A DNA stretch of 51,949 bases from Pelargonium nanum (lineage: Eukaryota > Streptophyta > Magnoliopsida > Geraniales > Geraniaceae). The notes below the pieces were generated by a model, which did no database searches, was not told where the DNA came from, and saw nothing but the letters and a program-made list of their open reading frames with translations. Position numbers and translations under genes: made by a program. The stretch is from contig JAYMTF010000117.1 in the NCBI GenBank assembly GCA_036897485.1, positions 1 through 51,949 of the forward strand, read 5' to 3'. The stretch's first letter is position 1, and every line of letters begins with the position of its first letter. Below are positions 11,898-23,575 of the stretch, in pieces.

Positions 11898-14020
11898 AAC
11901 CACTTAATTTTCTCATATTTACTACTTGAAGTATATACATATTTGGAGGGGCAAAATGGTAATCTCCAATTCAGCACCATAAGTTTGGCCTCTAATTAGG
12001 TCCATTTGGTTAGGGCTTATTTTAAAATGGCTCTTGACGATTTAAAGAAATTACTTATGACTTAAAGGACTCTTTTGGGTCTAGTGGGTTTTTGTTTTTG
12101 TTTTTGTCTTCTGCTTCGAGCAGGGGAGGGCAGAGGTGGACTTTCACCACCCGCAGTTAGTATTAATTAGCTTTTTTTAAGCATGTAATTAAGGTCATTG
12201 TAATGTAATGATGTGCCATTTTTGGCTGTCTTATGTAATGAGACCTTGTTGCTTTGCTTGTTATATATGAGATGAAATTTGTATGGAAGCTACTTTTATG
12301 AAGTGTAAATGTTCCAATATCTACTGGTAATGAGGAAAAAAAAGACAGCTTTGATTATTTTTTAATATAACGAAGAAGATGTTTGTTTCATTTTTATTTG
12401 GTATATATAAATTATATTATCTTGTTACATTGATAAATGTATGTAAATTCACATATAAATGTTTGCAAGTGTAAAATTAAATTGACGGTAGTAATTTTTA
12501 ATATACAAGTTAACAATTTTCAGATAGTCAAATCGACCTAAGCTAATATCAAAACAATCCGATGTTTGTATCTCCTCCTTTTAGAATTTCTTTTGAGATG
12601 CAATACCTTTCAAATTCTTGGATAAAATAAGATCTTTGAGTAAAAAGAAAAAATCTAGCTTAAAGTCACTAGATTTGACTAAATATAATCTCTTTAAAGT
12701 CTCAACTTTATTTTAGTTGACACCTCCTTAAAAGATGCACTAAAGTTACCGAAAGAGCTCTAAATTTGTAAATATATTCAAATTCACCCATAGGTGTAAA
12801 TGTAATTTGTCTATTTTGGTGTTTTTGCTGACAAATCAAGCAAAAGGGAAGAAATGGGACGGAACAAGAAGCTAGTTTTGTGTTTGGGAATCGAAAGTGC
12901 CTAGCTTGTGCCATGACTTTTGTAACTTTTGCCAAATTGCTAGAAGTTGGTACTAAATCAAGAAACATGTAGTAATTTTTTTTGGGTCTCATGAACCAAT
13001 TTGTGACCAAAATGGGTAGTTCACTAGTGGCCACAATGGACCTTGTCTTTTTTCTTTACTTGGGTAGCAAATTAAAGAAGAAAAAGAAAGCAATTTAGTA
13101 GCTTTCACAACCTTGTGTGTGGCTATAAAATAGAGGCCTATGGCACATGCAACTCACTATCTTGTACATCTCACAAAGTTGGGTCCAAACTTAACCATAA
13201 AGGCATGCAAGTACTTTGGGACCAAATATTAATTTACAATAAGAGAGTGAGTCTCTTAATAATGTCAATTAAATAGTAATTTTGAAGTCTCAAACCTACA
13301 AATTATTAGTAGTAATTACTAATTACTAATTACCAATAAAATTCTCATTATTACTTCTTCAATAATAATAATAAGTGAACACATGCATTGTTGGTGAGAA
13401 CCTTTGTTTCAATGCAATCTCACCAACTTGTCTTGTTCTACACATAATGTAAAGCCAATTTTTCTTTATTATATTAGAAGTCATACACGCTTTGCAAATT
13501 GAAGGGGAGAAAGAATCCAATGTTTTTCGTTTGATCATCTCGAATATAGGCAATCTGGTTGCTTAGTTTATTAGAGTAGAGTTTAGTTTAGTTTAACGAT
13601 TTGCAAATCGAGTTGTTGATGCATTAGTTAGGTCACAAGTTTGTGTCGTTGCCTCCACCTTAATTAAAACTTCTGTTTGAGTGCTATTTTGTTTCAAATT
13701 ATTCAATTGTCATGACATTTTTTTTACTATCTTTATTAATGTGGCGAACATATACTTTTTGAACAATTTAAAACAAAATTTTACAATTGAGAAACGTGAC
13801 AAACACATCATAAAATTTACTGACGCGTCTCTTTCGACGTATACACATGTATCTATTATGGTATAAATCATATCCGATCCATATCAAATTTTAAATCCAT
13901 TTATTACTTGAATACGACTCATCTAATTCTCTTCTGCCATGGTAAGATCAGAATGTTTTCAAAAGTTCATTTGTTTAATTTTTCATTTAAAGAATCATAT
14001 TTTCATTTATTTAAATAGAT
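11898..14020. other. Expansin 3' region and intergenic DNA
   Basis: About 11898–12290 is probably expansin 3'UTR and downstream sequence: T-rich stretches and repeated 'gtaatgta' words, without a canonical AATAAA that I could single out. After that there is AT-rich sequence with an (AAT)n microsatellite near 13363–13375. No coding family recognised. Confidence 0.45.
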
Positions 14021-14028
14021 TATTCCTA

Positions 14029-14201
14029 CCACCGCCCACTTGACCAAGTGGTAGCAAGACTTGGGTGCAAGCTCGAAGACTCGTGTTCGAGACCCCTCAT
14101 GGGCGTGGTATGGGGTTGGGGTAATATTATATGTGTGAGTGAGTTATATGTGTGAGCATGAGATTTTCTCGTACAATAAATCGTCAAAAAAAGAAAAAGA
14201 G
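14029..14201 (+). mobile_element. tRNA-derived SINE with 8-bp target duplication
   Basis: A short non-autonomous retroposon. A pol III box A-like TGACCAAGTGGT lies at 14041–14052 and a box B-like GTTCGAGACC at 14085–14094, about 33 bp apart, as in a tRNA-derived head ('accgcccac...tgggcg'). A tRNA-unrelated body with repeated 'tatgtgtgag' words follows, ending in an A-rich tail ('gtcaaaaaaagaaaaagag'). Flanks carry identical 8-bp target-site duplications TATTCCTA (14021–14028 and 14202–14209). The intact duplication suggests a fairly recent insertion. Mobilisation in trans by a LINE is family knowledge; the specific SINE family is not identified. Confidence 0.88.
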
Positions 14202-14339
14202 TATTCCTATATAACAAAACTTAAATGAAATTTCCTAGAAATAACCATGAAGTTTCTAAGAAACTTCTTAAAGAGTGATATAATTCTGGTAGATTTTTTT
14301 TTGCATTATATAACAATTAGTTGTAATTATTTATTAAAT

Positions 14340-14600
14340 TTATAAGTAAAATTAGCGTGTTAGGACTCACACGTTTTGTATCGGAGAACTCAACACGTCT
14401 AATAATCGCGCCGTATTTGTGTTACGTAACACACACTCGCGATTAATAATTAGTTGTATATGCCCAACACATACTTAAGAGTATAATTACAATTTAATTT
14501 TAATAATATGTTCAACGTGCTGCGTCATTCGTGTTGCATCAACACGACCTATGTTAAATATGACAGTGTGACAACATGACATGTTTGTGTTGAGTCGTGA
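14340..14600. mobile_element. Decayed hAT-type non-autonomous relic (tentative)
   Basis: Repeated words such as 'gtgttaggactcacacg', 'ctcaacacgtctaat', 'cgtgttgcatcaacacgacc' and 'gtgttgagtcgtgaaacac' are typical of a widespread class of decayed plant elements rich in 'cgtgttga/aacacgac'. Clean ends and target duplications were not found. Confidence 0.3.
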
Positions 14601-14905
14601 AACACATGGTAGTTTACACAGGGACTCGGCCGAGTTGATTCTGATACGGAGCATCGCGGGTATCGACAATGGCCATGAACTCCCAAAAGATTTGCCACGT
14701 GTTGCTCGGACAACAGAAGACGTTCCAGATTAGTTGGGGCCAACCAAACAACCAACGGTACGATATGATTTTGTTTTTTCTGACAGGTAAACCAAACCGA
14801 CGGCGAGCACGAGTGATTTAGCGGCAGCTGTGGTAGATGTTCACGGCACGTAAGTGATGACACGGCCACGTGAACCGCCGCATGTCTCGCTGCATTGCTT
14901 ACGTG
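14600..14905. promoter_or_regulatory. GC-richer island with two G-boxes, no attached gene
   Basis: Base composition rises sharply against the AT-rich flanks. G-box palindromes CACGTG lie at 14696–14701 and 14867–14872, with further ACGT cores ('ggcacgtaag', 'cttacgtgta') nearby. The composition and elements look like a promoter or enhancer, yet no gene model sits within 2 kb on either side. It may be a remnant promoter, a distal element or part of a transposon. Confidence 0.35.
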
Positions 14906-17100
14906 TACTGATTACCCAAATAAATTAAATTTAATTAAAGAAATTATATCTTTGTCTTTAATGATCTAAAACTGTGTAAACATATTGGAACATTATTGAA
15001 GATATGTTTGTTTCTATTTGTCACTTCAATCCTAATCTCATCTCATCAGTTATCAATCAAAATATATATTTTCTTCCTCATTTTAGAGTATTTTACAAAT
15101 ATTAACTATAGATGTTAAGTAATTTTATTCAACTTAGTTATAAACATATATGTAAATATGTTTGTTAAAAATAAAAGGTGATATTTATTTCGAAACAAAA
15201 AATGAATTCTATAATAATATTTAATTTAAAACAGAAGTAGTATATATTAATTTGGACTCTAATATGTTTACGAGTTCAAAATACCATAAATTTGAAGTTG
15301 GATCGAACAAATTTAAACATTTAACATGTAAAAAACGAAATTTGACTCACAATTTGCGTCTTTTCAGTTCAAATTAGACATATTTATCTAAATATGATCT
15401 GAAACTCCAATCGACAACATGTTGAAGCCAATTTGATTTATTTGTATTTTGTATTCATGTGCTAACTTTATTAAGAAATAAATATAGAGCAAACAGTTGA
15501 ACAGATAAATAAAAAATCACCTACTTTATACAACTAGTGAAACAATAAGATATATATTATGTTGTATTAATTTTTATTTTGTCTTTCTAGTGTGTTGTTT
15601 TGTATAACAAGTAATACTATATAAACGCAAAATTTGATGTATCTAAATAATTTGAGTAGTAAAGTTTTAAAAATGAGCGCCAATATTGAATTTTTAGAAT
15701 CTACTTAATAAGTTACTAACATTTTACGTTGACTTAGTTTTGAATTTCAAATGCTATAACAAATAGCTCAAAGAATTTGTAGGTGTTTACATAGTATAAT
15801 TCTATTTGAATCATAATATAATCGTACATCGAATCACAACCGAACAAGTATTCGAAAAGATTTAAACATAATAAAACAAACTTATTTTTGGGGACATACT
15901 AATTTAGGATAGAAAACCCACTAAAATAGATACAAAAACTACCCTATTGAAAGTGTTGGTGAAACCCTAGAGACTAGAGTTGGTCTCATATTTTCAAATT
16001 TCAAAATTACATTATTTAACCCTATATTCCCCAAAACTACCACCCTTTTAGAGGTTGGGTGGGCTATTTATGGAAAAAAGAGGCTAATTTTTTATAAGCA
16101 TTAAAAACCTATCCACCATCATAGTGAAGCTCCAGCTTTTGATTGGAGAGTGTTCTCTTGTTGCACCAACCAAGTTCTGGCCTCAACCTTAATGTTTCCA
16201 ACATATTACATTAATTCAGTTAAGAACCAACCAAGAACCTTAAATGCTCTGCTCTGTCTCTGCTCTGTTTCCACTCTGTTTCTGCTCTGTTTCTTTGAGT
16301 TTTGCAATGGAGGCTACCACAACAACCAATTTGAAGCTACACAGTTGGATACTAATTGCTCTTAAATACAACTCCAGCTTTTATTATCAATTTAAGTTAT
16401 TTAATGCAATACAAATTTTCCAAAGTTCTCTTTTTGGACATGTGATTCAATTTAATTCACTAAATATTTACTTCAATTTTGGACCTTTAATTTGTTGAAC
16501 CAGCCCAACCAGAAAATTTTAAAACCCATTATACAGTAGGGTACCCTACAAAAAAGGAGCAAAACCTATCAACCCTGAGTAGTGGACAAAGAATTGCATT
16601 AGTTCAAGCTCACTAGTTGAGTTGTGAGTGCTGATTTGGTCAAACAAACACAAGGACTTGGTCAAAGTAAATTTACTGAGCAGTCACATAGCTTTACAGC
16701 ACTGAGAGACAAGACATTTGGGTTCATTTCCAAGCACAAACTTTTCCTTCTGCACTAAAAATTGGATTCAAATTCAATGAAGTAGATGGTTTAGGTCATT
16801 AATGTTGAATTTCTTGTTAGATTTGAGTCATTCACAGCCAAATCAAATCAAATCAAATCAGCATAGCTGTGCTCAATTTCAGATACTGAAGGTCTAAATC
16901 AATGGAGCATTTAAACTCTAGTGACTCAACACAAACCTTCTGTTTCTGGTTTAACCAAACTCATATCAGAGCTGAATATGACTTCACAAACAGAACCACA
17001 ATACAAGTATAGCCATGAAGTAACAAAATCAAAATGTAGCATATACAAGATGAATTGGAATTCATGAATGTGAGTTTGAATTACGAACACTGCTATATAT
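14906..17100. other. Intergenic, no gene seen
   Basis: AT-rich. Small frames near 16150–16500 derive from a 'tgctctgtttc' repeat and have no family signature. An (AAATC)n run lies near 16841–16860. Positions about 17100–17411 are probably the 3'UTR of the minus-strand MADS gene. Confidence 0.45.
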
Positions 17101-17411
17101 TGATATATATACGTAATTTACAGCTCGGGTTACTACGAGGGAGATGTGGGATTATGGCTGCTGTGACAAACTATGTTATTAAATATAACATGTATACAAT
17201 ACGGGATTTTCTTTTGTACCTCATTTGATGGACTAACCACCGTTTGGTATGTTTGGACGCTCCTATGTAGTAGTCGTGTTCCTATGATATCTGCTGCGTT
17301 CTACGCTTGCATGGTGAAGAAACCATTGCAATACCGACCTTGGTGGAGAGGTAGATTTTGCATGCATATGATAGAAATCTCCAGCAAAATGGTCAGTAGA
17401 TGAGCCGCTAC

Positions 17412-20400
17412 TCAATTAGGTTGCTGCATCGAAAAAGCGATCGCCACATTCATTGTATCAGCAAGAATTTCACACAACAAAAACTGAAAATGCGATGCAT
17501 ATACTTGAAATCTAAAGAACAAAGGAGAATTAATAACACAATAGAACAAGTTATGTAAATATTACCATGAAACTTAGACACAGAATCCAACAACACAACA
17601 TAAATGAGTGTATACTGTAAACTAAGATGCAATGTGAGCAAGCTGATGAATATCAATATAAATACTTACACTAGTGAAAAAAAGAGAAAGACGGTGAATG
17701 TCAATACAAGCACCTATCCTAGACTAGCTTCAAAAGCGTGATAGCCACTCACTCTATCCCAAAATGAGTGTCAACTTTTCGAAAAACAACAAAAGTCAAT
17801 AGATATCCCAAGAGAAAGGGTTCATCCCCCGGTCTTTGTATCATTAGGTAGGTGGTGCAAGACCCACTTACCATATATCAGTTACATGGATAGAAGTAAA
17901 AAACGGGAATCTAGTCTAGCTCCCACACGATGAAAAGAAACAAAAGATCCTGAGAAGAAAATGAACATGTTTGACCACCATACGTTGCTAACATCAGAAA
18001 ATGGAATCGGAAATCTCGAGTTACCAGCCAAGCCACTAAAGTAGCCAAATTTGTGAGTAAGTTACGTATAAATTTCCAACAACATTACTGAAATAAGTTA
18101 GTTAAAACCCCTTGAGTTTGTTACAAAAAGAGCACGTTTGAGGTATAAGGGGGGAAATCTACCCCTAACTAACTTATCCTTATTTTTTTATAAAAAAATG
18201 TGATAGTGGACATTCATTTTGCGACAGTGGGAGTAGCAATATAAAAACACCTAAACTATCTTCAAGTCTGCAGCAAGCTATGACCATGAGCGAGTTTGGT
18301 ATTCCTTTTCCTTTTCCAAAACACCCTTAAATTTAGTTTGGCATTGGTGTAGTTTCTCAAGAGCAATTAGGTATTGCAGTAGAAAAATGATCATGTAAAA
18401 CTATTGCTCCTTATAACACCGAAAGACGTAATATGCATATCTAAGTTATCGAAATGATTATAGTTTTGCCTCACACCAAAATTACTTTTTGTTTGATAAT
18501 TATGTTAATAAATAATCCCTCCGTCCGAAAATAATTGTCCACTTTCTTATTTAGAAAGTTAATTATGTGTGAATTACCAACAATAACCCTTCGATAAATT
18601 AGTTAGAATACCTTGATTATGTTAATACTGTACAATCTGCAGTGTACCCACAGGAACCACAGCACAACTCTCACTATTAATAAACACTTGTTCCCTTGAA
18701 TTCAAGGTGAACATTTAGGTAGCGTTGGATTAGAGCTGACAATTTGAGTTTCGGGTTGAAAAGACCTGACCCGAACATGGCCACCAAGATGTACGGCCCG
18801 ATTCACTTTTTTTTTTTAAAGGCAAACCTGACTCGACTTAACCTGAAAATTGATAGGGTCTATTTTATGCAATACAAATCTGAAGAAATGCAGGTAGGTT
18901 TTCGGGCGCCAACAGATTTGGGTCCAGACAGCCAACTCTAGTTCTGTTTGGATTAGAATTTTTGTTCAGGAATTGGAATAAAGAATCATAATGGGAATGA
19001 GATTCTCATTGTTCACGTTTGTATTAGTATTTTTGGTCACGAGTATGGCTCTGGAATGGCATTCTCATTCCCATCCCCACTCCAAATTTTTAAACCAAAC
19101 ACTTCCTTGCAGGTAATGCTATTGATATGAGTAGCAAGAACAAACCAATTATATCCTCATATAAAAGCCAGTGGTTATAGAGCGAAATCTTACCGGAGGA
19201 TATAAACACTGTTCAAACATGGCAATGGCAGAAGGACCAGAAGTGGAAGCCCAACTTTGATGGCTAGTGTCATATCCGGGTCTAGGAGCTTCAAAGTTCC
19301 CATCAACATGATAACCAGTGGGGTTTTCTTGCAACGCCACCTCTGTTGATGGTTGAAATTTTACATCGCCTAGCATATTAAGATTGTATGGCATGTAGGG
19401 ATATTGGCCTCCAAGCTGTAGCCTCAGAGAGGCAGTTGTACTCAAATTATTCAGGAGACCATTTTCTTGCCCAGAGTTAGAGATTTCTGAATTTTTACCC
19501 GAGCTGAAGTAACCAGAATAACTCCCAAAGGACGAACTTGCAGAGCACTCCATATCCCTAAAGAAAGACAAGTTAGTCCAACGAGTTAACAAAAGAAAGT
19601 AGTGCAGCACGGCATTTATAGAGCAGAAGCTTTCATAGTAGATAGATCCAGAGACACGTTGAAATAGGAGTTAGAAACACAATTATGAGGACAATTCACC
19701 TATGTGGAAGCATGTTTGGATCATCGGGTAGGACTAAGTGCTGGCTGTCATTATTAGGAACCCATGACATAGGTTGGAGCTGTTGCTCAATGCCCATTCT
19801 AAAGGGCATATCAATTCCATTCTGAAACTGTAGCATTATAATATTAGTCGATATTATCTCATAAAGATATGAAGGAACCCCATTAGAACATAGGCACCAT
19901 TTTAGATTTTCATTACCTGATTATTGCATTCTAAGGACATAAGTTGCTGCTTTCCCAGGTTTTCCTGCCAAAGTATAGTAAATAGCGGTAATACAATATA
20001 GTCAATATACCTGGCAACGACTGATTTTTCGTTCAATTAGAGGTTGTGAATCCTAGAATATCTCCTCAAGCTTCTCTTTCATTCAAATGAAAATAGGAAA
20101 TCATTTTCATTAATAATTTCGTAGACTTCTCCAATATAAATAAAAGATTATTTTAACAAGGACGAAAATTCCTTGACCCTTGAGCTCTTTTCCTTTGAGA
20201 TCATATAAAACTCATTCGGACGATACATATCACAGAATGGAAGGCAAACCTTATGCGTTTGAATTTTGTTAAGCGAATCTCTAATTGAGTCTTCCATTTG
20301 CCCCAAATGTTCCAAGTTGGTGATCTTATCCGGGTTGGACCAATAACTGCATAACTCAATACAATATTATATTAGTTTGTGACAGCGATCAACTGTAGCA

Positions 20401-22787
20401 TTGCTTCTTATGAAGCCACAATGAATGACTTCTTAGAGCACGAGGAACTGTAATAAAAGTTATGTTGAACAGTATGTCTATTGTCCTCAAAAAACACCAA
20501 GAAATAAAAAGCATGAACAAAAGCGATAAGCTGATAAAAACCTAGCTCTTATACAAAATGACTCCAGATTACCACAACTTTTAGAATTTCTTTGATCAAA
20601 GGAGCAAACCAATGATTTTTATTAAATTAAATTTCTATCTTTTATGATTACCTCAGCTTCTTATGTATTTCGGCAAGTTGGTTTTGCAGTAACCTAGCTT
20701 GGTTGGTTAAGTCCTGCCCAATAGCAAGATAAATATAAGATACATTTTCATGAGATCATGGGTACCATCTGAACTAGTTTTCATGCTTACCTCAATAGTT
20801 TGTGAGCTGAAAAACAATAGCAAAAACAAAGAAAAAAGAGTTACAACTTCAAGAAATCTAATAACTTATACTCAAAGTCAACGGTATCACCTTGAAAAAA
20901 ATTCACATACCTTGTACCGAGAAAGTCTTGTATGTTCACGTCATGGTCTAACTTCTTGAAGGTTTTCTTCAGGGCCTAAACTCTCAACGAGAACAAAATA
21001 CACGTAATGAATAGGTGTGATAATGGTGAACATGTTGAAAATTCAGAATCAAATCAGTTTAATAATTCGAGTATATTTTCATTTTTATTATTAAAAATAG
21101 TAGACTGGATAGTTGAGGACTTACTTCAAGACTTTCCAACTTCCTGTTTCAATCCAGTAAAAGCAATTCACTTTAGTCCAGTGCCATATTCAAGACAGGT
21201 TCTATGAGAAACGACAATTATTCATATAAATCAAATATATATAATGTACCTTTTTGCCCTTTCCTGTGGAGTTAGTTGCGCAAACTTTGCAATAACCTCC
21301 TCAATACTACTAATCCAAACATGAAAAAAAGAAGAAGAAAAGTTACGTCAACGAGGGAAAAAAAATCCCTCCTATTTTTCTTTTGTTGTTGTAACCTATC
21401 ACAATTAATGAACAAAAGAAAAGAACAGGCAAAAAAACGTATGACTTAAAGTGCATCTCAGATGTTAATACTTCTGTATAATACTATAAAGTACACTAGT
21501 TATCAGTCAACGATACTGTGTAGGCACATAATCTCATGCTAAGATGCTTTTCTACAGTAGACGGGCACCTGCACAAGTGCTGCAGGAACATTATGTACCT
21601 ATCAACGGCACTAGCAATTTGCCACAACAACTGTTGTCCCTTCTACAAGAAGGTTATCTAGTACGATTTTGGATATTTTTTCATATATGCAGCCATTTAA
21701 CAGTAATATAGTACACATCAGATAAAGGTTGCATGCTGCTTCTCCTTCCCAGTTGCCTTCCCGTCCTTACAAGTTACAACATGGTACTCACTGAATCTTT
21801 CATAACTTGTACTCTGAACTCTATCTTCCTAACCCAGCTTTACATATCAGCACCTAAGATAAATGTGATGATGTAATACTTAAACACACATATATAATCC
21901 GTGCTTGAATTTTTCTGCCTTTTGTCTGACAATTCTTCCACCCTTGTTGGACACCAACTAATTTTCAAAGTTTTGATGCTTCCCTTACAGGCAGGGTCTA
22001 AATTCAAATGGATTGAGAAACCAGAATAACATGAAACTGTAGCCTAATAGCTATCAGTTCTAACCTAAACTGAAGATTGAAATAGACATGACATAGCTGT
22101 TCATAAGGCATAAAAAATATGTTTTTGGCTCACGATCAACAGGCCAGAGTCAAAGAAGATTGCAACTATTGGACTGACTAAAATGCCCAAAACAGTCTTG
22201 TGATGACAAAACTTGATGAGCTTGTAAGTATGCTCCAGTGAGTTAGTACAAGAGTGCAGCAAGCCTAGCATCAAAGGAAGACCTCCCAAAAAACTTGATT
22301 TTTTACACCACAAGGAGAATATTGAGTATTGTTTTTCTTTGCCTTATCAAGTTTACTTTTATCTCCATCTATTTAGACTTATCCTCGGTACTAAACCAAT
22401 ATCCAGTTAGTACTCCAAGCAGCCTATGCAAACAACCCATCAAAAGGAGAAACTACATATAATGACTGTACCTAGAAAACCTCTCAATTCACATACTTCT
22501 CTCCTACTTTGCCGTTAAATCATGCCAGGAGCAGTTCTTGAGGTTTATAAACACCAGTTTTGTAAAGATAGATGCCACGGATAATAATGCAGGCAAGAAT
22601 ACCTGCGCTTGCCGCTGCATAAAGACGGTTTTCCAGTGGGAGAGAACATGAGAAGGATGATATCAATGTCGCAAAGTATAGATAGCTCATAGGCCTTTTT
22701 CATGATCCCATGTTTCCGTTTTGCATAGGTTGCTTGACGGCCATTTGTATTCTCCAACCTCTTTATCTTTAGCTTAACCCTCCCCAT
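17412..22787 (-). CDS. AGL30: MIKC*-type MADS-box transcription factor, AGL30-like
   Basis: Nuclear DNA-binding protein; MIKC* factors dimerise and bind CArG-type boxes, mainly in pollen. Coding exons on the minus strand: 22787–22603, 21309–21250, 21143–21125, 20975–20911, 20806–20791, 20713–20652, 20346–20250, 19964–19917, 19827–19700, 19557–19194 and 17423–17412. All joins are GT–AG and in frame, giving 351 aa. Residues 1–60 are the MADS domain ([18 protein letters not shown]..., SILCDIDI). The I/K-like region contains [34 protein letters not shown] and [16 protein letters not shown]. The C-terminal half has [16 protein letters not shown], the AGL30 hallmark. Exons 3 and 5 are only 19 and 16 nt. 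The last exon encodes QPN-stop, as I recall for Arabidopsis AGL30 and AGL65. Without that splice, the frame would read 14 codons into the intron to a stop at 19149. The ATG directly follows a splice acceptor. Confidence 0.9.
17748..18233. mobile_element. Stowaway/mariner-like MITE in the last AGL30 intron
   Basis: The left end 'ctcactctatcccaaaatga' pairs with the right end, whose reverse complement reads 'ctcccactgtcgcaaaatga' and continues 'atgtccac' (left continues 'gtgtcaac'). The pattern matches the 'ctccctccgtcccaaaat' terminus of plant Tc1/mariner-derived Stowaway elements. TA follows at 18234–18235; the left flank reads CA, probably a decayed TA. Length is about 486 bp, with no coding capacity seen. 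Confidence 0.65.
18515..18610. mobile_element. Truncated Stowaway/mariner-type terminus
   Basis: The sequence after TA at 18513–18514 reads 'atccctccgtccgaaaataa' and continues 'ttgtccactttc', a strong match to the 'ctccctccgtccc' terminus of plant Tc1/mariner elements. No matching inverted right end is visible downstream, so this is a truncated copy. It lies in the last intron of the AGL30-like gene; the end coordinate is approximate. Confidence 0.6.
18731..18940. mobile_element. hAT-type MITE relic
   Basis: It begins 'tagagctgacaatttgag' and ends 'cagccaactcta', whose reverse complement begins 'tagagttggctg', giving short terminal inverted repeats. Internal 'cgggttgaaaagacctgacc' and 'ttttcgggcgccaac' words are typical of a common class of decayed plant hAT-derived elements. 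The 8-bp target duplication is not clear. Intronic in the AGL30-like gene. Confidence 0.45.
18945..19101. mobile_element. Short MITE with long inverted repeats
   Basis: The left arm 'tgtttggattagaatttttg...gggaatgagattctcatt' and the right arm 'gcattctcattcccatcc...aatttttaaaccaaaca' are inverted relatives, so the 157-bp element could fold almost end to end. TGTTTGG/CCAAACA ends recall hAT/Tourist-like MITEs. It sits between the two last AGL30 exons, about 90 bp from the donor at 19193. Confidence 0.6.
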
Positions 22788-22788
22788 C

Positions 22789-23160
22789 CTGCACCCACAT
22801 CTATCAAGTCAAAAATTGAGAATTGAATTGAACCCAGAAGCCTAATCTAGCCTCCTATGTAGCTAAAAACTCCAAACAATTCTCATAATTTTGCAATGAA
22901 CCCAAATCTCCAATCAGAAAATGCAAAAAGCAGGACATGACATGCAGTGAACCCAATTCTACAACAATGCAAATATTGAATGCCAGAACAAACTGAACAA
23001 TGAGGCTCTTGCAGATAAGCTAATGAAAATGGCAAAAACATTAAAAAGGAAACAAATTGGAGAAAACCCATGATTGGATTCAATAACAAAAACAAACCCA
23101 TTTCAGGATTCCAACATTTATTGAAGAACCAATCAAAAGAAGACAAAATAGAAAACTTAC
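22789..23160 (-). other. 5'UTR intron of the AGL30-like gene
   Basis: On the minus strand, a consensus donor GG|GTAAGTTTTC starts at 23160 and the acceptor GTGGGTGCAG ends at 22789, one base before the ATG. The gene therefore very likely has a non-coding first exon and a 372-nt leader intron. Such introns can raise expression, but nothing here shows that directly. Confidence 0.7.
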
Positions 23161-23300
23161 CCAAATGAGCAAGATCAAAAAAGAGGAAAAAAACGTTTGA
23201 AATGCAAAAAAAGAGAGAGATATGAACGAGGCAAGGCGATGAAGAGAGAAACAACAATGGGGAGAGAGGGAGAGAGAGAGAGAAGCGTGTGGAGGAGGTA
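23161..23300 (-). promoter_or_regulatory. Likely non-coding first exon with CT-rich tract (AGL30-like gene)
   Basis: On the minus strand this is a pyrimidine-rich sequence ('cttctctctctctctctccc'), typical of plant leaders and core promoters (Y-patch). No clear TATA box was found just upstream, so the transcription start is not fixed. Open frames across this stretch are products of the CT repeats. Confidence 0.5.
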
Positions 23301-23575
23301 GATAGGGTTTACGTGTGAGCAAGGATGACACGACCGGGTGAGCGGAAAAAGCGGTCGCAGGTGCGGGAAGAAGCAGGAGAATCGGGATCGTCTCATCGGA
23401 ATTTCCGAAAACCAACCAAACAAACTCTCGATCACCATCACCATTCGGAATTGGTGACTCACTCACTCCATACACACTTCGATTCATTTCTACTACTACT
23501 GTTCCGCTTACAACTTTACAAGTGTTGTGTTATAAGTCGGTATTTTAAATCCATTAATTTCGTATGTAAATTATG

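Noticed and set aside
14041-14110. Possible functional tRNA gene
   Set aside because: Box A- and B-like elements are present, but there is no convincing cloverleaf; the A-rich tail and target duplications identify a SINE.
14549-14869. 106-aa minus-strand frame in the GC-richer island
   Set aside because: No domain recognised, and the region is dominated by promoter-like motifs; the frame is probably open because of the higher GC content.
17173-17403. 76-aa plus-strand frame
   Set aside because: It is antisense to the likely 3'UTR of the AGL30-like gene and has no family signature.
23080-23487. Overlapping minus-strand frames of 95–135 aa upstream of the MADS gene
   Set aside because: They span the CT-rich leader, a splice donor at 23160 and the promoter; the Ser/Leu/Phe-rich translation comes from the pyrimidine repeats.
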